Part shown: positions 6,375 through 13,912 of the stretch, one piece after another
Numbering within the stretch: position 1 is the stretch's first letter
How the letters are laid out: every line of letters begins with the position of its first letter
From: Oxalobacteraceae bacterium
GTDB lineage: Bacteria; Pseudomonadota; Gammaproteobacteria; Burkholderiales; Burkholderiaceae_D
Length of the DNA: 22,996 bases
Assembly (NCBI GenBank): GCA_027485535.1
Contig: JAIXQV010000149.1
Span: 1 to 22,996, forward strand
Reading direction: 5' to 3'
Notes under the pieces: generated by a model
What the model saw: only the letters and a program-made list of their open reading frames with translations
The model's database searches: none
Told to the model about the DNA's origin: nothing
Translations under genes and position numbers: made by a program

Positions 6375-8633
6375 ATGCCTCCGACCGCCATTGACCCGAG
6401 CGCTACGCCTTCCCGCAAGGCTCCTACCGCCGCGCCCGCTGATGTAACACCCGCGACAGACGCTAACGCACCCTTAGTGGTGCGTGTTGCCTCTGTGACG
6501 CAACTCAACAACCGCTTGGCCGAGTATTTGACGCCAGCGGAGTTGAAATCCATCAAGGACGCCTACCGCTTCGCCGACGAGATGCATCTCGGTCAGGTTA
6601 GACGCTCGGGTGACCCTTACATCTCGCATCCGATTGCCGTGGCTGAGATTTGCGCCGAGTGGAAACTCGATGCGCAAGCCATCATGGCCGCGCTGCTGCA
6701 TGACGTCATGGAAGATCAGGACGTTCTTAAAGACGAACTGATCGAGCGCTTTGGCGCGCCAGTCGCCTCGCTGGTCGACGGACTCTCCAAACTCGACAAG
6801 CTGGAATTCCAAAGCCAGGCCGAGCATCAGGCGGAAAACTTCCGCAAGATGCTGCTGGCGATGGCACGCGATGTACGCGTGATCTTGGTCAAGCTGGCTG
6901 ATCGTCTGCATAATATGCGCACACTCAGCGCCATGAGCCCAGACAAGCGTCGCCGTATTGCGCGCGAGACCATGGAAGTCTATGTCCCGATTGCACACCG
7001 ACTGGGTCTGAATAATCTTTATCGCGAACTGCAGGATATGTCGTTCGCTTATCTGTACCCGCTGCGGCAACGAACTATCGCCAAGGCGATACGCTCTGCA
7101 CGCGGTAACCGGCGTGAGTTGGTCGGCAAGATTCTTGAGTCAGTCAAATCTCAACTGGCAAAAGCTGGCATTGAGGCATCGATCGCCGGCCGCGAGAAAA
7201 CCCTCTATGGTATCTACCGCAAAATGCGCAACAAGCACCTGAGTTTTTCTCAGGTGCTGGATGTGTATGGCTTCCGGGTAGTGGTGGATAGTTTCGAGCA
7301 GTGCTATGTCGCACTGGGAGTGTTGCATGCGCTGTTCAAACCGATGCCGGGCAAGTTTAAGGACTATATCGCCATCCCCAAGCTGAACGGCTACCAGTCG
7401 CTACACACGACACTCATCGGCCCGTATGGCACGCCGGTTGAGTTCCAGATTCGCACCGCTGAGATGAACCATGTGGCCGAGTCAGGCGTCGCGGCGCACT
7501 GGCTGTACAAGAATCAGGATACTACCCTCACCGATCTGCAACAACGCACACACGCCTGGCTGCAGTCACTGCTGGATATTCAGCATCAGACCGGTGATGC
7601 GTCGGAGTTTCTCGAACACGTCAAGGTCGACCTGTTCCCCGATTCGGTCTATGTGTTCACACCCAAGTCGACCATCATCGCCCTGCCACGCGGTGCGACG
7701 GCACTTGATTTCGCATACACCATTCACACCGACATTGGTGACCACGCAGTATCGGCCAAGATCAATCATGAGCCGGCACCGCTGAAAACCGAACTCCGTA
7801 ACGGTGACATTGTCGCGATTGATGTATCCGATGATGCGCAGCCAACCCCTAACTGGTTGTCATTTGTGCGCACCGGTCGCGCGCGCTCTGCGATTCGTCA
7901 TCACCTGCGCTCGATGAATCGCGAGCAGGCGATTGAAGTGGGTGAGTTGTTGCTAGAGCAGGCGCTGATCTCACTCGAGCTACCCAGCAGCGTGCCGGCC
8001 ACTGTTGGTGACAAGCTGGTGGGCGACACCGGTGCTAAATCGATGGCGGATATCAAGGCAGATATCGGCACCGGCCGCCGTCTTGCGACGCTGGTGGCAC
8101 GGCATATTCAGAGCCTGATGGATACACCTGTCACTGACTCGGTCACGCAAGCCGGCCCCGCACCTGAGCAAAAAATAAAACCCGTCACTATCAGCGGCAA
8201 AGAGCCCGCTTCCTCGGTGCAGTTTGCGCAGTGCTGCTCACCGATACCGGGCGACACCCTGGCGGGTAATTTGCGCCGTGATCAGATGCTGGTGGTGCAT
8301 ACCAGCGATTGCGAACTGGCACGCCGCTCACGCGCCAAAGACCCCGGCCGATGGATTGATGTGTCGTGGGCTGAGGATTATTCAAGTCGCTCCAACTGCC
8401 GCATCAGCGTGCTGGTGACCGATGAGAAAGGTCTGCTGGCCCGACTGGCGGCGCAGATCAATGAATCTGACTCGAACATTGTGCACGTTGGCATGGATGA
8501 AGGCAGACGCGAGGGGCCGCTGACCGAGCTACGCTTTACCGTTCAGGTGGAAGACCGGGTTCATCTGGCGCGCTTAATGCGCAACGTACGGCAGGTACGT
8601 GGCGTTGCCCGAATTTTGCGCGATAAGGGATAA
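6375..8633 (+). CDS. spoT: Bifunctional (p)ppGpp synthetase/hydrolase, RelA/SpoT family
   Basis: This 752-residue protein has the full long-RSH architecture. A Pro/Ala/Thr-rich tail (1-35) precedes an HD hydrolase domain with H85 in YISHPIAVA, HDVMED (H109, D110) and LADRLHNMRT (D176). The synthetase domain follows, with YGIYRKMRNK, DVYGFRVVVD, GKFKDYIAIPKLNGYQSLHT and EFQIRT (to about 361). A TGS domain lies around 415-475 (DLFPDSVYVFTPK), and a C-terminal ACT domain around 675-750 (LVTDEKGLLARLAAQI). The intact HD residues mean hydrolase activity is expected, unlike RelA, where they are lost. Position after rpoZ supports SpoT. ATG at 6375 is preceded by GGAA. The low-complexity N-terminal tail is poorly conserved in the family, so the true start could lie slightly further in. 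Confidence 0.95.
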   Translation: MPPTAIDPSATPSRKAPTAAPADVTPATDANAPLVVRVASVTQLNNRLAEYLTPAELKSIKDAYRFADEMHLGQVRRSGDPYISHPIAVAEICAEWKLDAQAIMAALLHDVMEDQDVLKDELIERFGAPVASLVDGLSKLDKLEFQSQAEHQAENFRKMLLAMARDVRVILVKLADRLHNMRTLSAMSPDKRRRIARETMEVYVPIAHRLGLNNLYRELQDMSFAYLYPLRQRTIAKAIRSARGNRRELVGKILESVKSQLAKAGIEASIAGREKTLYGIYRKMRNKHLSFSQVLDVYGFRVVVDSFEQCYVALGVLHALFKPMPGKFKDYIAIPKLNGYQSLHTTLIGPYGTPVEFQIRTAEMNHVAESGVAAHWLYKNQDTTLTDLQQRTHAWLQSLLDIQHQTGDASEFLEHVKVDLFPDSVYVFTPKSTIIALPRGATALDFAYTIHTDIGDHAVSAKINHEPAPLKTELRNGDIVAIDVSDDAQPTPNWLSFVRTGRARSAIRHHLRSMNREQAIEVGELLLEQALISLELPSSVPATVGDKLVGDTGAKSMADIKADIGTGRRLATLVARHIQSLMDTPVTDSVTQAGPAPEQKIKPVTISGKEPASSVQFAQCCSPIPGDTLAGNLRRDQMLVVHTSDCELARRSRAKDPGRWIDVSWAEDYSSRSNCRISVLVTDEKGLLARLAAQINESDSNIVHVGMDEGRREGPLTELRFTVQVEDRVHLARLMRNVRQVRGVARILRDKG

Positions 8634-8668
8634 GGGCTTCCCCGATCACGCAGTGCGTTCAGCTCTTC

Positions 8669-10018
8669 CTATCGGACCGGGCTCTGAAACTTTGCGCGCA
8701 GGGCGCGCAAACCCATCCAGACCATAACCGCCAGTACTGGGACCGCTATGCCAGTCGCCAGATCGGTATTGACCGGTAAGCCAGCCGACTTGGCGCCTTT
8801 CAAGAGGTAGCCGAGCAAGCCGACCAAGTAATAGGAAATCGCGGCGACCGACAAGCCCTCGACCGCTTGCTGCAAACGTAGTTGCTGCGCAGCGCGTGTG
8901 TTCATCGACTCAAGAATCTGACTGTTCTGCCGCTCCTGCCGAATACCGACACGGGTACGTAGCAGTGAGTTGGTATTGGCAATACGCTCTGCCAAGACTT
9001 CCTGACGATGCGAGGTTGCGGTGCAGGTATTCATCGCGGGGGTCAGCCGCCGCTGCATGAACTCTTCGATAGTGGGCACACCCTCGACTCGGCGCTCGCG
9101 CAGCTCATGAATGCGTGCCATCACCAAGCCGAAGTAGGCCTGCGAAGCTGAAAAGCGATAACTATCATCCACCGACAACTGCTCCAGCCGCGACGCCAGC
9201 AGAGTGATCTGTTGCAGCAGGTCTTGCTCGTCCTGCATGCCCTCTTCCTCGCTACGGCCGGGCTTCTGGCTAGCGACCATCTCTCGGGTTACCGATGCCA
9301 GCTCGGCCGCAATATCGTTCAGCACCGGCGCGGCCTGTTGGGCTACCGGCAGACCCAGCAGGGCCATCACGCGGTAAGTCTCGATCTCCAGCAGCCTTTG
9401 CACCAACCGGCCGGCCTGCAAGCTCTTCAGACCAGCGTCGAGCACCACAAAACGTGCAAAGCCATCGGCATGGATCCGAAAGTCCGTCCAGACCTGCGCA
9501 GCTTGTGAAGCACCGCAGCCGACGATCGCGTTGGTGTCAAACAGCTGACGCATCTGCGGCGCGAGGTCTTCGGCCGATGCCGTCGCGTGATCAAGCACAA
9601 TGTGGGTGGCGACAATCAGGCGTCCTTTGAGGGACAACAACCAGTCCTCAGGCAGCTCACTGGATGGCATTCGGGCGAAGGGGTCGGCGCTGGCCAAGGG
9701 TGATGCGATCGCAGTCACCACGGTGAAGCTAGCAAACTCGGTATGGCATTCCCACTTCAAGCGAAAGCGCCCAAAATCATGGAAAAAATACTTGGCATTG
9801 CCTGCGGGCGCTGGCACCCCGAATCGAGCGCAGAAATCTGCCAGCAGCGCTGATTGCATGCCGAGCCTATCGCCAGCGGCCAGCGGTTCATTGCGGCCAT
9901 GAACCGCGAGATGGGTGATCACCTCTGGCGCTTCGAGCCGAATGGGTGGCCGCGAGTGAATCTCAGCCGCCAGCGGCACTCGTAGCGGGTGATTCAGCGT
10001 AGAAAAGACGATAGCCAT
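8669..10018 (-). CDS. DUF3422 family membrane-anchored protein
   Basis: This 449-residue protein of uncharacterised function matches the DUF3422 family by its overall build. It opens with HPLRVPLAAEIHSRP, a strongly conserved start in this family, and ends with two hydrophobic segments (about 385-405, YYLVGLLGYLL, and 415-440, GIAVPVLAVMVWMGLRAL). Between them it is soluble and helical, with a likely coiled coil around 260-370. This suggests a large cytoplasmic domain anchored near the C-terminus. It is convergent with spoT, 35 bp away, and lies 14 bp downstream of greB on the same strand. It may therefore share the rlmJ-greB transcript. No catalytic motif is apparent to me, and the function is not established. 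Confidence 0.85.
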   Translation of the reverse strand: MAIVFSTLNHPLRVPLAAEIHSRPPIRLEAPEVITHLAVHGRNEPLAAGDRLGMQSALLADFCARFGVPAPAGNAKYFFHDFGRFRLKWECHTEFASFTVVTAIASPLASADPFARMPSSELPEDWLLSLKGRLIVATHIVLDHATASAEDLAPQMRQLFDTNAIVGCGASQAAQVWTDFRIHADGFARFVVLDAGLKSLQAGRLVQRLLEIETYRVMALLGLPVAQQAAPVLNDIAAELASVTREMVASQKPGRSEEEGMQDEQDLLQQITLLASRLEQLSVDDSYRFSASQAYFGLVMARIHELRERRVEGVPTIEEFMQRRLTPAMNTCTATSHRQEVLAERIANTNSLLRTRVGIRQERQNSQILESMNTRAAQQLRLQQAVEGLSVAAISYYLVGLLGYLLKGAKSAGLPVNTDLATGIAVPVLAVMVWMGLRALRAKFQSPVR

Positions 10019-10032
10019 ACGGGAATTGTACG

Positions 10033-10590
10033 TTAGCCCGGTGACGGGTAGACAACCCGGAGGATCTCCAGCTCGTCATCGCCTGCCGGTGTACGCAGGG
10101 TGATGACATCACCCTCTTTGGCTTTGGTGAGGGCACGCGCTACGGGCGACACCCAGCTGATCTTTCCATTCAGCGGGTCAAGCTCGTCGATACCGACGAT
10201 ACTAATCGTTTGCTCATCACCAGCGGCATTGACGTAGGTGACGGTGGCACCAAAAAACACCTGGTCACTACCATGGTGAACACTGGGGTCGACAACTTCG
10301 GCCAGATCGAGTCGCTTGGTCAGAAATCGAATACGCCGATCGATCTCGCGCAGGCGACGTTTGCCATAAATGTAGTCGCCGTTTTCGGAGCGATCACCAT
10401 TCGATGCCGCCCAGTGCACCACGCGAACAACCTCGGGACGTTCGACATCGATCAGCTGCAACAACTCTTCACGAATGCGCTGGTAGCCTTGCGGCGTAAT
10501 GTAATTCTTCGCACCCGGTGGTATCGGTGGTAGTCCGCCGATATCGTCATCCTCATCGGCATCGGACTCCTTGACGAAGGCCTTGTTCAC
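10033..10590 (-). CDS. greB: Transcription elongation factor GreB
   Basis: This 185-residue protein starts with NKAFVKESD, the GreB-type N-terminus. An acidic DADEDDD stretch follows, then the coiled-coil domain with its catalytic acidic tip in SNGDRSENGDYIYGKRRLRE, and a C-terminal FKBP-like globular domain (about 110-185; GATVTYVNAAGDEQTISIVG). GreB enters the RNA polymerase secondary channel and stimulates cleavage of backtracked transcripts. YGKRRLREIDRRIRFL is characteristic of GreB rather than GreA. Its ATG overlaps the rlmJ stop by 4 bp, indicating translational coupling. In many Burkholderiales greB lies directly next to spoT. Here the DUF3422 gene lies between them. Confidence 0.95.
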   Translation of the reverse strand: MNKAFVKESDADEDDDIGGLPPIPPGAKNYITPQGYQRIREELLQLIDVERPEVVRVVHWAASNGDRSENGDYIYGKRRLREIDRRIRFLTKRLDLAEVVDPSVHHGSDQVFFGATVTYVNAAGDEQTISIVGIDELDPLNGKISWVSPVARALTKAKEGDVITLRTPAGDDELEILRVVYPSPG

Positions 10591-11495
10591 TCACTCACCT
10601 TCACGGGTTTGGCGGCGCCACCTGTGGTCAGCATAAATTGTGCGGAACGATCGCGTGCCAAGGTCTGTGTCAGCCAAGGTAGGCATTCGCGCAGCGTTGC
10701 CTCTAAGGTCCAGGGCGGATTAAGAATAAACATCCCGCTGGCGTTCAAGCCTCGGCCGTCTGCATCTGCCGCAGCGCCCACCGAGAGCGTCACCTGCAGC
10801 CAGTCGGACTGCGCGCCGCGCTTTAAGCGCTCGGGCAGTTGCTGCGAATCGAGACGCGACAGCACCGGATACCACACCGCATAGGTCCCCGAGGCGAAGC
10901 GTTTTTGTGCGTCTTCCAGTGCCAGCTTGACCTTGCGATAGTCATCCTTGTTTTCATAGGGCGGATCGATCAGTACCAAGCCACGGCGTGACGGTGGCGG
11001 CAGCAAGGCCTTGAGCGCCGCAAAGCCATCGCTGCGCTCAGCCGAGATACGCTTACCGCGGTGCTTTATGCCATTCGCCGCCGCATGCGCTTCCAGCTTG
11101 CGCACGTTCTCAAGCAAGAGCTTGGCATCTGTGCTGTGCAGCTCAAATAAACGCAACCGGTCTTCGCTACGCATGCATTGCTCAGCAATAAACGGCGAGC
11201 CAGGATAGTGACGCAGCTTGCCCGCTGGATTCATCGACCGTACCAGAGCGACGTACTCAGCGATGGCGGGCGGCAAATCTTTACGCTCCCAAAGTTTGGC
11301 GATACCGTCGCTTGCCTCCCCGCTCTTGCTCGCATAGTCGCTATCGAGCTGATACAAGCCAGCACCGGCGTGGGTATCAATCACCATGTAGGGCGTCGGC
11401 TTCTGGTTCAGATAGGCCAGTAGCTGTATCAGCACCGTATGCTTGAGCACGTCGGCGTGATTACCAGCGTGAAAACCATGACGGTAACTAAACAT
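10587..11495 (-). CDS. rlmJ: 23S rRNA (adenine(2030)-N6)-methyltransferase RlmJ
   Basis: This 302-residue protein opens with FSYRHGFHAGNHADVLKH, the hallmark of RlmJ (formerly YhiR, ComJ-like). It has the SAM-binding segment VIDTHAGAGLYQL (38-50) and the catalytic amino-methyltransferase motif DPPY (177-180). It methylates A2030 of 23S rRNA during ribosome assembly. Length is slightly above the E. coli protein (280), owing to a C-terminal extension. It is the promoter-proximal gene of an rlmJ-greB unit. The 266 bp upstream separates it from the aceA terminator region. Confidence 0.95.
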   Translation of the reverse strand: MFSYRHGFHAGNHADVLKHTVLIQLLAYLNQKPTPYMVIDTHAGAGLYQLDSDYASKSGEASDGIAKLWERKDLPPAIAEYVALVRSMNPAGKLRHYPGSPFIAEQCMRSEDRLRLFELHSTDAKLLLENVRKLEAHAAANGIKHRGKRISAERSDGFAALKALLPPPSRRGLVLIDPPYENKDDYRKVKLALEDAQKRFASGTYAVWYPVLSRLDSQQLPERLKRGAQSDWLQVTLSVGAAADADGRGLNASGMFILNPPWTLEATLRECLPWLTQTLARDRSAQFMLTTGGAAKPVKVSE

Positions 11496-11761
11496 GAGCG
11501 GGTGTCTTCGGTTGGCGTGGCGGCAACTCGCGATCAGCTTGGAATAAACCGTGGACTAAACGCAAGCGGCAATGAAACTCGAGAAGCGCGGCGTGTGCCC
11601 GCTTGAAGAGACTAGTCGGTACGGGCAGATTTTAGCGGAACAGGCAACGACACTCTCGTTTTTAACCCCACGAAAAAAAAGACCAGTCTGTGCGACTGGT
11701 CTTCCCTCACGGGACAGCCTCCTTGTGAGAAGCGCCCGTGGTGTTGATCTGCGGCGGGTAC
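11496..11761. other. Intergenic region between rlmJ and aceA
   Basis: This 266-bp gap holds the aceA intrinsic terminator (11673-11703) and presumably the rlmJ-greB promoter. On the minus strand a TAAAAT near 11630-11636 is a possible -10 box, without a convincing -35. I see no coding sequence of its own. Confidence 0.5.
11673..11703 (-). terminator. Rho-independent terminator of aceA
   Basis: On the minus strand a perfect 9-bp stem (AAGACCAGT / ACTGGTCTT) encloses a 7-nt loop and runs straight into eight T residues. It lies 59 bp past the aceA stop. This is a textbook intrinsic terminator in that orientation. In the other direction the hairpin is not followed by a T-run, so I read it as ending aceA only. 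Confidence 0.93.
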
Positions 11762-13057
11762 TTAAGCGACTTTGCGCTCGAAGAACTGCTCATCCTCTGT
11801 CGAGCCATGCAGCGCAGTCGTCGAGGACTTACCCTGCTGAATTGTCTGAGTCACGGCATCGAAGTAACCGGTACCAACTTCACGCTGGTGCTTGACTGCG
11901 GTGAAGCCACGGTCGGCCGCTGCAAACTCGGCCTCTTGCAGCTCGACGAACGCGGACATCTGATTGCGTGCATAACCATGCGCCAAGTTGAACATTGAGT
12001 AGTTCAGTGCATGGAAACCAGCCAGCGTGATGAACTGGAACTTGTAACCCATGGCGCCCAGCTCTTTTTGGAACTTGGCGATGGTGGCGTCGTCCAGATT
12101 CTTCTTCCAGTTGAACGATGGCGAGCAGTTATAGGACAGCAGCTTGCCTGGGAACTTGGCATGAATCGCTTCCGCGAACTTCTTGGCGAACGCCAGATCA
12201 GGTTTACCCGTCTCGCACCACACCAAATCTGCATACGGCGCATAGGCCAAGCCACGCGAGATGGCTTGATCAATACCTGGCTTGGTCTTGTAGAAGCCTT
12301 CAACGGTGCGCTCACCAGTGCAGAAAGGCTTGTCGTTATCGTCAACATCCGAAGTCAGCAGATCAGCGGCTTCAGCGTCGGTACGCGCAACCAGAATGGT
12401 CGGTGTACCCATCACGTCAGCGGCCAGACGTGCGGCATTCAACTTTTCGACTGCTTCACGCGTTGGCACCAGTACCTTGCCACCCATGTGGCCGCACTTC
12501 TTCACCGAGGCCAGCTGATCTTCGAAGTGAACGCCGGAAGCGCCTGCTTCGATCATGGCCTTCATCAACTCAAATGCGTTCAGTACACCACCAAAGCCTG
12601 CTTCCGCATCGGCGACGATTGGTGCGAAGAAATCGATGTCATCCTTGCCTTCGGACCATTGAATTTGATCGGCGCGGGTCAGCGTGTTGTTGATGCGCTT
12701 GACCACCATCGGCACCGAGTTGGCGGGGTACAGCGACTGATCAGGGTACATCTCGCCCGCAAGGTTGGCGTCACCCGCCACCTGCCAGCCCGACAGGTAA
12801 ATCGCTTTCAGGCCTGCTTTCACTTGCTGCATCGCCTGGTTACCGGTCAGTGCGCCGAGCGCATTGACGAACGGTTCAGTGTGCATGAGGTTCCAAAGCT
12901 TCTCGGAGCCGCGTTTGGCGAGCGTGTGCTCAACCATCACCGAACCACGCAGACGAACCACGTCTTCTGCGGTGTAGTTACGCTTGATACCGTTCCAGCG
13001 CGAGTTTTCTGACCATTCCTTGGCCAGCGCCTGAGCTTGTTGTTCACGAGTTGCCAT
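11762..13057 (-). CDS. aceA: Isocitrate lyase
   Basis: This 431-residue enzyme of the glyoxylate shunt cleaves isocitrate to succinate and glyoxylate, allowing growth on acetate or fatty acids. The signature KKCGHMGGKVL carries the catalytic C188, and the metal- and substrate-binding segments are FFAPIVADAEAGFGG and GVHFEDQ. Length equals the E. coli-type class (about 430), with no insertion of the 530-residue class. The start is supported by a strong ribosome binding site, GGAGGGA, 5 nt before the ATG. The gene stands alone between its own terminator and a 354-bp AT-rich control region. Malate synthase is not in the window, so the shunt genes are not clustered here. Confidence 0.98.
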   Translation of the reverse strand: MATREQQAQALAKEWSENSRWNGIKRNYTAEDVVRLRGSVMVEHTLAKRGSEKLWNLMHTEPFVNALGALTGNQAMQQVKAGLKAIYLSGWQVAGDANLAGEMYPDQSLYPANSVPMVVKRINNTLTRADQIQWSEGKDDIDFFAPIVADAEAGFGGVLNAFELMKAMIEAGASGVHFEDQLASVKKCGHMGGKVLVPTREAVEKLNAARLAADVMGTPTILVARTDAEAADLLTSDVDDNDKPFCTGERTVEGFYKTKPGIDQAISRGLAYAPYADLVWCETGKPDLAFAKKFAEAIHAKFPGKLLSYNCSPSFNWKKNLDDATIAKFQKELGAMGYKFQFITLAGFHALNYSMFNLAHGYARNQMSAFVELQEAEFAAADRGFTAVKHQREVGTGYFDAVTQTIQQGKSSTTALHGSTEDEQFFERKVA

Positions 13058-13411
13058 GATGTTCCCTCCGAGAGTTAGCGTCAGTTAGAAGAAAAAAACA
13101 ATTTCGCCGTTGGAGAGATAGTAGGCCGATTTTTGCAAGGCAACAAGGTCTTATATAAGACAGAGGATTAAATTTTATTTGTTTTAATTCAATAGTTTAC
13201 GACATTGATTTCGCGATACGGAATCTAGTTTCTTACCGCGAAAGAATTCTCTGCTGCCGCGCACCGTTTATTTTTCGCATTATGAAAAATTGATGCCGCA
13301 ATTCGGAAGGAAATGCCACGCTAACGAGCTACACGGACGGAATGGGTGCAGCAGCGCAGAAAGTGCACGCCGAGTCGCCATGAAGGGCATCAAGCCCGGC
13401 GAGGCGTGTGG
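13058..13411. other. Non-coding control region between aceA and rraA
   Basis: A 354-bp gap with no credible gene on either strand. It is clearly AT-rich between about 13160 and 13300. It holds the aceA ribosome binding site (13063-13069), a perfect palindrome (13148-13161), and a 7-bp inverted repeat TTTCGCG/CGCGAAA with 21-nt spacing (13209-13215 and 13237-13243). It also contains a TTTTTC/GAAAAA inverted repeat around 13270-13288. The end beyond rraA contains a small GGGC/GCCC hairpin (near 13386-13400, minus strand) without a T-run. Confidence 0.6.
13148..13161. promoter_or_regulatory. Perfect 14-bp palindrome, candidate operator of aceA
   Basis: GTCTTATATAAGAC is identical to its own reverse complement and lies 91 bp upstream of the aceA start. 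Its centre contains -10-like hexamers (TATATA/TATAAG), so a bound dimeric regulator would cover the core promoter. This is what is expected of a carbon-source-dependent repressor. Which regulator family binds is not shown by the sequence. Confidence 0.55.
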
Positions 13412-13906
13412 TCAGGAAAGCGGCTGCTGAGAGATCAGAATGCCGTCGGCGTCGGCGTAAACCCAATCCCCCGGGCGCACCATCACGCCGGCAATATCGA
13501 CCACAAGATCTTTCTCGCCGAGCCCTTTGCGAATGCTACGACGCGGATGGGTTGCCAAGGCACGAATGCCAATATCGCATTGGTTGAGCTCCTCACTGTC
13601 ACGCACACAGCCGTTGACGATGATGCCAGCCCAGCCATTGTTTTGCGCCAGCACGCCAAGGTTGCCACCGACCAGGGCGCAACGCAGACTACCGCCACCA
13701 TCGACGACTAAAACGCTGCCCTCACCCGGCGTCTCAAGTGCTGCGCGGACCAAGACGTTGTCTTCAAAGACTTTCAGCGTACGTGCAGGACCAAAAAAAC
13801 GCGATCGCTTGCCGAATGCGCGGAACACCGCCGGCAAAATCATCAGCGAGCCATCGATGAGCTTCTCTTCGTTGGCATCACACAGGTCGCAGGTAGCAAA
13901 GTCCAT
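13412..13906 (-). CDS. rraA: RraA family protein (regulator of RNase E activity A / HMG-CHA aldolase fold)
   Basis: This protein of about 164 residues contains the family core VVDGGGSLRCALVGGNLG, IVNGCVRDSEEL and DWVYADADGILIS. RraA of E. coli binds RNase E and restrains RNA decay. Close relatives with the G-x-N/R-D type active site are 4-hydroxy-4-methyl-2-oxoglutarate/oxaloacetate aldolases, and sequence alone does not separate these roles. ATG at 13906 gives an N-terminus aligned with E. coli RraA (ATCDLCDAN versus DTSELCDIY). A TTG 6 bp upstream (13912) is better spaced from an AGGGG and would add two residues. The gene follows clpB with essentially no gap, so it is very probably on the same heat-shock transcript. 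Confidence 0.9.
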   Translation of the reverse strand: MDFATCDLCDANEEKLIDGSLMILPAVFRAFGKRSRFFGPARTLKVFEDNVLVRAALETPGEGSVLVVDGGGSLRCALVGGNLGVLAQNNGWAGIIVNGCVRDSEELNQCDIGIRALATHPRRSIRKGLGEKDLVVDIAGVMVRPGDWVYADADGILISQQPLS

Positions 13907-13912
13907 AGTCAA

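Noticed and set aside
12011..13012. Open frame of 333 codons on the plus strand
   Set aside because: It lies wholly antisense to isocitrate lyase, has no recognisable domain or ribosome binding site, and arises from the strong codon bias of the real gene.
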